Shown here: one piece after another, positions 34,417-43,100 of the stretch
Layout of the letters: every line of letters starts with the position of its first letter
Numbering within the stretch: position 1 is the stretch's first letter
IMG/VR virus record: IMGVR_UViG_3300025151_000059
Coordinates: 1-48,755 of that record
Direction: 5' to 3' (one strand)
Length of the DNA: 48,755 bases
DNA from: a virus
The notes under the pieces: model-generated
The model's input: the letters and a program-made list of their open reading frames with translations, nothing else
What the model was told of the DNA's origin: nothing
The model's database searches: none
Position numbers and translations under genes: made by a program

Positions 34417-35092
34417 AGAAAGGAAAGGTTCTCTTCTAGTAGACTTAGTAGAAAATAAGGCTAAGTCTCTAAATATAACAACTGAAAAGAAGTGGCTTGA
34501 GATTGGAGACTATGTTTTTGATGATGTCTGCTTTGAAGCAAAGTCCGTTGTAGATTTTATTGGTTCGGTTATGAGTAAAAGAATTTGGACTCAAATAGAT
34601 AATATGGATAGATATTACAAGACCAATATTGTTATTATTTACGGTAGTTTATCCGAAGGCATTAATAACATAATGGAAAATAGTCAGTCTAAGTTGCCCC
34701 CTTCCGCTAGGGCCATAATGCTAAATAATAAGTTTTTAGGAGCCATAGGGAGAATCACATTAGACACAGACTGTAAGGCATTTTGGGTTCCTACCGAAAA
34801 AGAAGCCGCACTAATAATCACAGCAATATGCAAAATGAAACCGATAGAAAGAGATGTAATAAGACCTGAAGTATTCAAAAGAATAACAACAGATGATTTA
34901 AGATTAGATTTACTAACAAGCATAAAAGGCGTATCAATAAAAAAGGCAAAAGGACTCATTAAAGAGTTTGGCTCTATTATGGAAATAGGGGAGCAAAGGC
35001 CTCACGAATTGACAATAATAGACGGCATTGGAACAGTCGTCGCCGAGAGGATAATTAAGGTTCTAAACAATGAAGGGAAAGTGAAAATATGA
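34397..35092 (+). CDS. XPF/ERCC4-family structure-specific nuclease, 231 aa
   Basis: MLVIDSRERKG (D5, R7, E8, R9), LEIGDYVFDDVCFEAKSVVD (GDY at 37, E47, K49) and FIGSVMSKRIWTQIDNM give the ERCC4 active site GDX(n)ERKx3D with EAK in place of ERK. The C-terminal part has two helix-hairpin-helix motifs: LLTSIKGVSIKKAKGLIKEF and ELTIIDGIGTVVAERIIKVL. It cuts branched or flap DNA, working with PCNA in archaea. The 34333 peptide could supply the PCNA contact. The ATG at 34397 has GAGTGA upstream. Confidence 0.85.
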   Translation: MLVIDSRERKGSLLVDLVENKAKSLNITTEKKWLEIGDYVFDDVCFEAKSVVDFIGSVMSKRIWTQIDNMDRYYKTNIVIIYGSLSEGINNIMENSQSKLPPSARAIMLNNKFLGAIGRITLDTDCKAFWVPTEKEAALIITAICKMKPIERDVIRPEVFKRITTDDLRLDLLTSIKGVSIKKAKGLIKEFGSIMEIGEQRPHELTIIDGIGTVVAERIIKVLNNEGKVKI

Positions 35093-36525
35093 ATTATGAT
35101 GATGAGATAGAAATACCCGAAGAATACTACGGGGTTGCACTAGAAGAAAAAATGCCTAGGGTGGTAGAAGATTGGAAGAAAACAGTACTAACGGTTTCTC
35201 ATAAAAATGATATTCCGGCTATGGCTTCCTTCTTTTCTTTACTTGGGCAGATTACTAAAGATTTTATTAGAATACCTAGAGGAAAGAATACTGAAGATAG
35301 CAGAATACATTTTTGTTGGATGCAGACTTCAGGTACAGGAAAAAGCACTCTTTGGAATTTTATGGGTCCGGTTAGCAAATCCCTACACAAGAAAATCAAT
35401 GACTTCGAAGGAACAGGAAGTAGTAATTCTTCAGAAGTCTACATTCCTAGAAAATATGACAACTTCGATGTTGTAGAATATACAGATGCGGCTTTGATTG
35501 GTTTCTATGAAAAACTAAAAGAGTTGGATGAGAATGACGAACCCGTATTTGAGAGAAGGTCCGGCTCCTTAGAAGGAAACGGTTTGGCCCATTGGGACGA
35601 ATTTGAGTATTCCGGAGTTTTCAAACAAAGCCAACACAAAGAAAACATCATCGTCTATCTAAATACATTGATGAATACTTTAGAAGGAGAATCTTGGATA
35701 ATTACTAAGAAATTAAAGGAAGGACATTTGATGGAATGTATGTGCCAGCGTTCAGTTTGGGCCACTACTTATATTCCTAAACATCTTAAATCTGTAATAG
35801 CAGAAAAGGGTGTATTACAAAGAATGTTAGTTTATGTTAGAGAAGTACCTGAAGAAGAACAACATGATATGAGAATGTTACAATTGAGACAATCAGGTAA
35901 AAGAGAAGTAACCGAAGTAGATACAGAAAGATTTGCAAAGGCACTATTCACTCTTTACAAAGATGTAAAGGCGAGATTCTTAGAAGTCGGGGAAGACCCG
36001 TTTAGTACCATTACTTATAGTGAAGGATTCGCAGACGCATTGATAAACGAATATATGAAGATGAGAGACTACATTAAATCTTCTAGACCGGAGATTAGAG
36101 AGATTGCTCAGAACTTTATGACTAGAATTAATGTTCAGTTGTTGAAATTATCTGTTCTATGTTGTATAGCCGAAAGAAAATTTGTAGTTACTCCTACCCA
36201 TGTTCGTCAGGCATATATTTTAACCCAACAATGTTATAGCACATTGGTAGAGTGGCTAGAACGAAGCCTGAAGATACAGAAGTCGGCTCTCGTCCAAAAT
36301 AAATCTGTAGTGTTCGTACAAGAATATAATGGAATGGTAAAGGATGGAGAAGTAAAAGACGATGGTTATGTTAGCAAACCTAAACTGTTTGAGAGAGTAC
36401 AAAAGAAAGGAATTTCGAGAGCGCAATGTTATAGGGACTGGAAAATTATTGAAAGCAAATTCGAGAATGATACAGTGAACAGGTCAGTATTTGTCAGGTT
36501 AAAAAAAGGAGATGATGGAAAATGA
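35089..36525 (+). CDS. AAA+ ATPase, replicative helicase candidate, 478 aa
   Basis: Walker A MQTSGTGKST (78-87), Walker B LAHWDEFEYSG (D170, E171), sensor 1-like SVWATTYIPK and an arginine-finger-like GVLQRMLVYV (residues 240-250) form a complete P-loop ATPase. The GVLQRml segment after sensor 1 is found in DUF3987 and MCM-like viral helicases. The C-terminal 110 residues are helical with a probable winged-helix domain (KPKLFERVQKKGISRAQCYR). No other helicase is seen among the replication genes, so this is the best candidate for unwinding at the fork. The exact family is uncertain. Confidence 0.65.
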   Translation: MNYDDEIEIPEEYYGVALEEKMPRVVEDWKKTVLTVSHKNDIPAMASFFSLLGQITKDFIRIPRGKNTEDSRIHFCWMQTSGTGKSTLWNFMGPVSKSLHKKINDFEGTGSSNSSEVYIPRKYDNFDVVEYTDAALIGFYEKLKELDENDEPVFERRSGSLEGNGLAHWDEFEYSGVFKQSQHKENIIVYLNTLMNTLEGESWIITKKLKEGHLMECMCQRSVWATTYIPKHLKSVIAEKGVLQRMLVYVREVPEEEQHDMRMLQLRQSGKREVTEVDTERFAKALFTLYKDVKARFLEVGEDPFSTITYSEGFADALINEYMKMRDYIKSSRPEIREIAQNFMTRINVQLLKLSVLCCIAERKFVVTPTHVRQAYILTQQCYSTLVEWLERSLKIQKSALVQNKSVVFVQEYNGMVKDGEVKDDGYVSKPKLFERVQKKGISRAQCYRDWKIIESKFENDTVNRSVFVRLKKGDDGK

Positions 36526-36755
36526 TATGGGAAAACCACTTCCTAGTATTTGATGTGTCGAAAGGACCGAAGGTAATTATCGAAGCACTGAATACTTATG
36601 GAGAAGAAGGATGGGAATGTTCTGCTATGATTGCGGTTGCAAATACAAACATAGTAGTATTTCTAAAGCGTAGAACCGATGTCGAGGAAGAACCAAAGGA
36701 CGAAAAGGCAGAACAACTTGCCAAACTTTGGACTTCCCCTAAAGGAGACAAGTGA
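36522..36755 (+). CDS. DUF4177-like small protein, 77 aa
   Basis: WENHFLVFDVSKGPKVIIEA then LNTYGEEGWECSAMIAVANT and NIVVFLKRR. This follows DUF4177 (Y.v.......... LN.lG.eGWElv..........vlKR). Acidic C-terminal tail. Function unknown even for the family. Four-base overlap with the helicase gene. Confidence 0.6.
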   Translation: MIWENHFLVFDVSKGPKVIIEALNTYGEEGWECSAMIAVANTNIVVFLKRRTDVEEEPKDEKAEQLAKLWTSPKGDK

Positions 36756-36759
36756 TAGT

Positions 36760-37353
36760 ATGTCAGTATTAGCCATTGATTTAGAAACTAAGAACATGTC
36801 CTATGAAATAGGGGGGTTTGGAAATACCCACATGTTTAAAGTTTCTACCGTGGCTACATGGGACGGTACTTCAGGAACAGTATATGTAGACGAACCGGTA
36901 GATTCTTTTGCGAAAGCGGGTGCAGAAACAAAGCCACTTTCCCAATTGAAGTATGACTTAGATGACCACTTGCAAAAAGGCGGGTTGTTGCTAGGACATA
37001 ATATCGCCGTTTTTGACCTACCTATACTTAGAGATTCTATGGATATATATTGCATTAATAAATATCTAAAGGAAGAAAAATACATTGATACTAGCAAACT
37101 ACTAGTTAAGGAACACGGCGAAAGATTCCAATTAAAGAATCTAGTAAAGTGTTCTCTAGATGATGCTAAATTAATGGAGAGCGCAGACGCTCCCAAACTT
37201 TGGAAACAGGGAAACCATACCGAAGTAGTGGAGTATTGTTTGAAGGACACGCAATTAGTTTATGACCTATGGAAATATGGTCAAGATAACGGATTTGTAA
37301 AGGCCTTCTCGACTGAAAAAGAAAAACACTTGGAATTAGGAGTTGATTGGTAA
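36760..37353 (+). CDS. DEDD-type 3'-5' exonuclease, 197 aa
   Basis: VLAIDLETKN (D7, E9), LLGHNIAVFDLPIL (D86) and VVEYCLKDTQLVYDLW (Y159, D163) are the three Exo motifs of the DnaQ-like DEDDy superfamily. It would digest single DNA or RNA strands, in proofreading support or in repair. The ATG at 36760 has AAGTGATAGT before it; an in-frame extension to 36679 overlaps the previous gene. PolB already has its own Exo domain, so this one acts separately. Confidence 0.85.
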   Translation: MSVLAIDLETKNMSYEIGGFGNTHMFKVSTVATWDGTSGTVYVDEPVDSFAKAGAETKPLSQLKYDLDDHLQKGGLLLGHNIAVFDLPILRDSMDIYCINKYLKEEKYIDTSKLLVKEHGERFQLKNLVKCSLDDAKLMESADAPKLWKQGNHTEVVEYCLKDTQLVYDLWKYGQDNGFVKAFSTEKEKHLELGVDW

Positions 37354-37505
37354 TGGACACACTAGAATGGTTCGGCCTTCTTATTTTCTTGGTTATCGTG
37401 ACCTTGTTGTTCTTCGCAGCATTTGGTGGTTCTAAACTATCAGATTCTAGCGTAGAAGAATATCTATCACGATTAATGAAGGAAGATGAGAAGCGTGGGC
37501 CTTAG
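37353..37505 (+). CDS. Single-span membrane micro-protein, 50 aa
   Basis: MDTLEWFGLLIFLVIVTLLF then FAAFGG, a clear membrane helix (7-24), with a charged C-terminus KLSDSSVEEYLSRLMKEDEK. It starts one base into the preceding stop. It could be a spanin-like or holin-like factor; nothing is specific. Confidence 0.6.
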   Translation: MDTLEWFGLLIFLVIVTLLFFAAFGGSKLSDSSVEEYLSRLMKEDEKRGP

Positions 37506-37638
37506 AAAGAAATGCAAATATTGTGGTTCGCTTACAATAGCGAAGCGCATGAAAGGTTTCTATTTAGGTTCGGACAAACAAAAGAAACTTTGGGAATGTA
37601 GGGAATGCAAAGGCATTTGGTCTGAAGAATCAGACTAA
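37486..37638 (+). CDS. Zinc-ribbon protein, 50 aa, last rightward gene
   Basis: RKKCKYCGSLTIAKRMKGFY then KKLWECRECKGIWSEESD. CKYC (near 10-13) and CREC (near 38-41) form a zinc ribbon. GGAAG precedes the ATG; it overlaps the preceding gene by 20 bases. Last gene before the terminator. Confidence 0.6.
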   Translation: MRSVGLRKKCKYCGSLTIAKRMKGFYLGSDKQKKLWECRECKGIWSEESD

Positions 37639-37645
37639 AATTAGA

Positions 37646-37696
37646 CGGGTCGGAGACTCACTTTAATCGGTGGGTTTCCGGCTCGATTTTTTTTAT
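37646..37696 (+). terminator. Terminator of the rightward gene run
   Basis: GAGACTCAC (37653-37661) pairs with GTGGGTTTC (37670-37678) with two G-T or mismatched positions, extended by CGG/CCG, then GATTTTTTTT. It marks the end of the replication module. Confidence 0.75.
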
Positions 37697-37754
37697 AGCG
37701 ATTTTTCCAGATATATGCGATTTTTGTATTAGATATTTTCTACCAAAATATTCT

Positions 37755-37792
37755 AAAGTGGGTATTTTATACTTAAGAAAAACCCTACTTTT
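37755..37792 (-). terminator. Probable terminator of the leftward tail genes
   Basis: AAAGTGGGTATTTT faces AAAAACCCTACTTT, leaving a stem of about 12 bp with flanking T runs when read leftward. It lies 15 bases past the stop of the tail fibre gene, opposite the rightward terminator, so the two modules converge here. Confidence 0.5.
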
Positions 37793-37806
37793 TGCTCACT
37801 AACAAT

Positions 37807-39840
37807 TTATGCAAGTCTAATAACAAGCCATGTTGTAGCATCATATCCTATTACTGTATATGTGGCTCCAGCAACTAAGTTGAGTGGGCCACTGCTATTA
37901 AGTGGTGCTAGATTTTCGTCTAACATAGAATTACCGCCCGACCCAATTTCTAGGTCTACTGCATCTCCCCCTCCAGCATTTGCGGTACAAATTATGGTCA
38001 TTTGATGCCCTATTGTAAAAGCGGAAGCGGCGGGTAGCATTATATTAAGCGGCCCGCCACTAGGGGGAGGCCCCGGTGCAAAGGCAGTAGTGCTACAAAT
38101 AATAATATTATTATTAGTTGTCATTTGGTAGGGGCCACCCGCACCTGTAGCACTGTTTATAATAGATACTGGTTGCCTAATTCCTCTGCTAGTTATCACA
38201 CCGTCTACTTCAAGTTCAGTATCGGGAGTTGTAGTACCAATACCAACTTTACCACCGGAGTTAATTCTCATTCTTTCAAAAGTTGCACCACTTGTGGCTG
38301 AACCATGTTCTGCATCGCTAGAAGCCGTAGAGAATACAAGGTCTGTTTCATTATTATCTGTGTCGAAAGTATCACTAGCCAGTGCAGTAATTGATGCACC
38401 GGGTAAGATTGCATCCGTACCGCTTGCTTCTAATGGTGCTTTGAAATCAATCTTACCTAATACATCATTTGCTACAACTGTTGTTTCCTTTGTTGATAAA
38501 GTTAATACTGCACCTGTAGTAGTTAAACCATCTTGTATTTCTAATTTAGAAGAAGGAGTACCAGTACCAATACCTACTCTGTCAGTACCAGCATTAGCAT
38601 ATATTAAGTTAGTATCTGAATCACCCTCAACGATGAAATCTATATCTTGACCGCCTTGATTGAATGTAGTGTGAGTTGCGTTAAACTCGGCCCTGCTATA
38701 CATTGTTCCAGCCTTTTTAGTCCTAATATTAAACTTACCGCTTTCAGTACCGTTAGTTATTACTTGCTTTTCAACATATATATCAGCATAATCTGATTCC
38801 GCCCCACTATCGGTTTTACCTCTCCATTTGACATGACCTATATCTTCATTAGTTCCCGTAGGCGTTCTATTTTTGTAAAAGGTAATATCGGGTGCGCCTG
38901 TCCCTGATGTTTCTGATGATTCTATCAAAAGAGCGTCAGCCGCATGGTCTGTTTTGATATGTACCAATTGGTCTGCTCCATCTATTGTTAATACATCTTT
39001 AGTCGCACCGCCATCATTTACTCTAAATATAATATCTTTGTCTTGAGTTATATTTTCAATTATAGCATTATCAGAAGAAGTAGACATTTTTAAATCAGTA
39101 CCTACTTCTAAAGTACCAAATGCTTGAGTTCTCCCTCCACCCGTAACTGCAAATTTATTATTTCCGGTATCGTCTTTAACTACTACTGCGGTAGCATCAG
39201 TATCAGTACCTAATTGTAAAATTATTTGGTCATCAGTATCTTGGTTATCTATTGTAAAATCGCCAACTGTGTTAGTAATAGTAGTTCCTGCTGCCGCACC
39301 GACAATACTAGCAGTTGGTGTATAAACATTAGAATTAGCATAAGCAATACTCAAACTATTAGATTCTTTATTTGTAGTAAAGTATTGAATTAATCTAGAA
39401 CCGGCAGAAGTCGCACTAGAGTATTCTATCATTGCAACGATGGTATCTCCTAGTTTGAATTCCGGAACTCTTTCGTTAGCAGTTGGTGGCCTCAAGTATA
39501 GAACATTTACAGTTTCCCCACCTTCCCTTCCATCAGCCACCACTAGCAAATGATAGCCTTTGGCATAAGTAGTTGTCAAAGCACTATCTGCAAATGTCTT
39601 AGTTGCGACTTCTTGATATTCACCATTGCGTAATATCTTCCCTGCGGCTACCACTAGGTTTCCTCCGGTTTGATTTATGTCAAAGTCTGCTCCTGTTTTT
39701 ACTACTACATTCCCTGCCGCCATTTGATTCAGTGCCTTGATTAGTCCTGAATGTGGAAAGTCTACTGTATCTACAGGCTGAGTTAAACTTGTACCTGTAG
39801 CATTTTGTGTTATGTAGTGTGGGTTTGTTGTATTAACCAT
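37807..39840 (-). CDS. Tail fibre-like protein, 677 aa
   Basis: The N-terminal 130 residues (VDFPHSGLIKALNQMAAGNV, TTTYAKGYHLLVVADGREGG) resemble the baseplate-binding part of phage fibres. The long middle is Thr/Asp/Gly-rich and beta-structured, with repeats such as RVGIGTGTPSSKLEI and KVGIGTTTPDTELEVDG. VGIGTxTP repeats are typical of trimeric tail fibres and needles. A Gly/Pro-rich C-terminal 110 residues (GPPPSGGPLNIMLPA) probably contains the receptor-binding tip. It would sit at the tail tip and bind the archaeal surface. No chaperone for fibre assembly is seen next to it. Confidence 0.85.
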   Translation of the reverse strand: MVNTTNPHYITQNATGTSLTQPVDTVDFPHSGLIKALNQMAAGNVVVKTGADFDINQTGGNLVVAAGKILRNGEYQEVATKTFADSALTTTYAKGYHLLVVADGREGGETVNVLYLRPPTANERVPEFKLGDTIVAMIEYSSATSAGSRLIQYFTTNKESNSLSIAYANSNVYTPTASIVGAAAGTTITNTVGDFTIDNQDTDDQIILQLGTDTDATAVVVKDDTGNNKFAVTGGGRTQAFGTLEVGTDLKMSTSSDNAIIENITQDKDIIFRVNDGGATKDVLTIDGADQLVHIKTDHAADALLIESSETSGTGAPDITFYKNRTPTGTNEDIGHVKWRGKTDSGAESDYADIYVEKQVITNGTESGKFNIRTKKAGTMYSRAEFNATHTTFNQGGQDIDFIVEGDSDTNLIYANAGTDRVGIGTGTPSSKLEIQDGLTTTGAVLTLSTKETTVVANDVLGKIDFKAPLEASGTDAILPGASITALASDTFDTDNNETDLVFSTASSDAEHGSATSGATFERMRINSGGKVGIGTTTPDTELEVDGVITSRGIRQPVSIINSATGAGGPYQMTTNNNIIICSTTAFAPGPPPSGGPLNIMLPAASAFTIGHQMTIICTANAGGGDAVDLEIGSGGNSMLDENLAPLNSSGPLNLVAGATYTVIGYDATTWLVIRLA

Positions 39841-39841
39841 T

Positions 39842-40183
39842 TTAGTTCACCTCTATTGTTAAGAATAGTTCTAAAGTTTCGGATGCGGTAAATGGGCCAA
39901 TTCCGTCAAAATTAACCCTCGCAATCATCTCGCTACTTGTTTTGAATATGCCCAATTCTCTTATTACTTTGCCTGTAATGTTGCTTCCTGCACAAGTAAC
40001 CTTGACTTCTAGCACATTTAAATCAGAACTCTCTTTTGCTATTGTTACGGTTGCGCCGCTAGGCACATCTAATGCTGTTGCTCTAGGACTAGTAGAGTTA
40101 CCACCATAGCCTATTTGTGCGCTAATGGCTAATGTGTCTTTTATGTGACTAAGTACTTCTGCTCTCATTTCGTCTGTAATCAA
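39842..40183 (-). CDS. Small structural protein, 113 aa, between hub and fibre
   Basis: MITDEMRAEVLSHIKDTLAI then VTIAKESSDLNVLEVKVTCA, KVIRELGIFKTSSEMIARVN and TASETLELFLTIEV. Predicted helix plus beta sandwich. This plan (RELGifk.....lar..f..i......e.l...t.ev) is common in small phage baseplate or fibre-adaptor proteins. It overlaps the hub gene by four bases and ends one base before the fibre gene. It probably connects the two; the exact role is inferred. Confidence 0.7.
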   Translation of the reverse strand: MITDEMRAEVLSHIKDTLAISAQIGYGGNSTSPRATALDVPSGATVTIAKESSDLNVLEVKVTCAGSNITGKVIRELGIFKTSSEMIARVNFDGIGPFTASETLELFLTIEVN

Positions 40184-43100
40184 TATTCTTCCTCCACTAA
40201 ATTTGTAATGGTATCAACTGCGCCGCCAGTAAATCCCATTGGAGTGCCGCTAGTATTTAGGGCTGACCCAAACCCTAGGCTTGCCCCACTACCACCAACA
40301 ATCTTCCTAACTAAAAGTTTGCTAACATTAACATTAATAGAATCTAAGAGGTCGTAAGATACTGACCTTTCATCAAATTCTTTTGCTCTAATATCTGCAT
40401 ATATTTTTTTATTAGTGGCAAGTAATTCTGCAAACCTATCTTCTAACTGCTTACTGTATTTTCCTAATTCTAGCCTTAACATTCCTAGGTAATCATGTTC
40501 TATCTGTAGCACGATATAATCATCTAATTCTATTCCTTCTTTAAGTAATTCTACTTGGACAACATCTCCGGCTCTAATCTGACTAATGTTAGTATGGCCC
40601 ACTGTTATATTTAATCTAACATTGTCAGACGAATGTAGCCTTAACAATTCCCCTGCCCTTTGATTCACTGCCTCTTGCGAAGTTAAATCGCTTTCATAAA
40701 CTTCTAAAGTCTTTCGACCTAGTTTCTTAACGCTTCTCAAATTCTTCCTGCTGCCTTTATGTGCCTTTCCATAAACTATGACTTCATTATAAAAATCAAA
40801 TACGGACTTTACTTTCTTATATTCAAAAATCTGATGGTCCCCATCGTCGCTAAGTAAGACCTTCGGGAAATTAGAAGTAGAAAGATTGTTGGCTAGTTTA
40901 AAAATAGATTCTTTAGGATTATATATTGTGGTGACAGCAGGTTCCTCAATTAGTCTTCTATTCTTTTTATTTAAAACTAAATTAATGGCAGAAAACAAAT
41001 CTATTCCTTTGTAGTTGGGTGCTAAGAAATACGGGAAATCACTGTCCTCACTAGTGAATTCTATGTCGTTTGTTTCCAATAAGTCGTTAATTAAATCATC
41101 AGCCTCATAACATACGGTAGCCACACTACCAATCATTCCCCTCTTAGCATCTAAAGATAAGTCCCCATTTACTGTTAGGGTTATTGTTTCGCTAATAGAA
41201 GCAACGCCCAAAGTTTCTTCCATCTTATCAAAAGTTAGGAAATGTCCTATATCATCTCCATTATCTGTGTAAGTCATAGATGTTTTGTAGGCATTATCAC
41301 CATCGGAAACCGCTACAATAAAATCACTATTAGGAGTAAGTAGACTTTCCATTTTATTCGCTACTCTCTGCACAATAAAATTGGAATCAGATTGAGCATC
41401 TGTATCTATTGCAACATACATTGAAAGAGCCGCCTCCTTTCCTCCTGTATTATGGAATCTAGTAAAAGACCTACCTCCGCTTGTATCTCTAACCATATAA
41501 GAATTAATTTCCGAAGGGACATAACACCCATTTTCTCCACTGATTTTAGTATATGCAGAAGATAGAGTATTCAATCTAATTTTCTTAGGAGAGTATTTGT
41601 AGAAACAGACATGGTTAGGCTGCATAACCCTATAAAAGTCTGTAACTATTTCTGTATCTAATGTTAAAATATGTCTCTCAGCACTATTAGTAGTATCTAT
41701 CTCATGAGATATTACATAGGCAATGATATTAGGAGTTTGTTCGTTTAGAGAAGGAGTATTCGCAAATAAGTCAGAATAAGTCTGAACAACGAACTCATCG
41801 TCGTAATATTTTCCTTTTTCTGAAACTAGATAGCACCCAGTTAAATCGTTCATTAATCTTAGGCTCTTTCTATTTATATTAGCAAAGTCCGATGAGTTGC
41901 CAGTAACATCTTCATCGAAATAAGTTATACTAGTTACATCAGTATCTAACTCGATGACATAATGATATATGTCCCTATTACCCGCCGCTTTATTTCCGTA
42001 AGGTGAGCCTGTTTCTAAATATAATCTAGGCTTGAATCCCATCATAACTCCATCTGCATCCTTAGCATATGTTCTATTTGCATGTGAACCTATACCATCT
42101 TCATGTTCAGCAAAATCATTTAATAGCCCCATTCCAACTAAACAAAAGTCACTGCCAACATTTTGTGAACTCCTGAAAGAAATTGATTCAACAGGCCCAC
42201 CTACAGTACCTTTAGAAACCAAACTTCCTCCCCCATCTTCAACATTAAACCTATCTAAAAATATAGGTAAGAAAGGATTGTATAAACATTCGTCGCCAGC
42301 AGCGTCGCTACTATCAGGTTCATCCAAAGAACCATGCCATGTATCAAATAATTGATATGGATGGTCAGTTATTTGCGAGGCCGCTTCAGAAGTATCTCCA
42401 AAAATACTAGTAGAATCTAAATCAATAGGAAGATAAGTGTTGAAGGATTTGTCGGCACTACCTAAAGCCGCAGTATCTAAGTGTACGCTATTTTCCCTGT
42501 ACCAAGCAGAAGAAGTTCCATGACCATAATGAGCCGCACCGCTAGGATTACCAACATCGTTCATAACTATTGACTTCATCATATGTACTTCTTCTTTTAT
42601 CTTTACAAATGTGTCTCCCTTTCCGTGTCCTCTAATAGTAGGAACAAAGTCCTGATTCGCAGTACCACCTGTGTTTCTCAGTTCATGTAAGAGGTATAAA
42701 GTACCTGCAAAGTAAGAAGTACCATTTGTTTTTCTAGCCTTATCCATTAAAATAATTTTCCAACTACTACCACTTCCATCAATAGCCGCTACTTCCCCAA
42801 TATACCTACCATTAGAATCTGCTATAATAGTTCTAGGGGGTGCAAGTATAGTACCGGGATTAACAGAAGTATCTGTAGCAATATAAGAACCGAAAGTTAG
42901 AGTTTGATTAGCCGAAGAACCGCCATCTCCCTGTGCGCCCCCGGTAGTAGAGGCAGATAATTCAAATGAAGTTACACTAACTCCCGCACTACCTCCATTT
43001 AGACTAGCGATTACTGCGCCCGTTGGTATTCCCGGTCCACTTACAGGCATACCTACCCTAAGTTTTGCAGAACTGCAAAGAATGGTTGGGTCATTATCGT

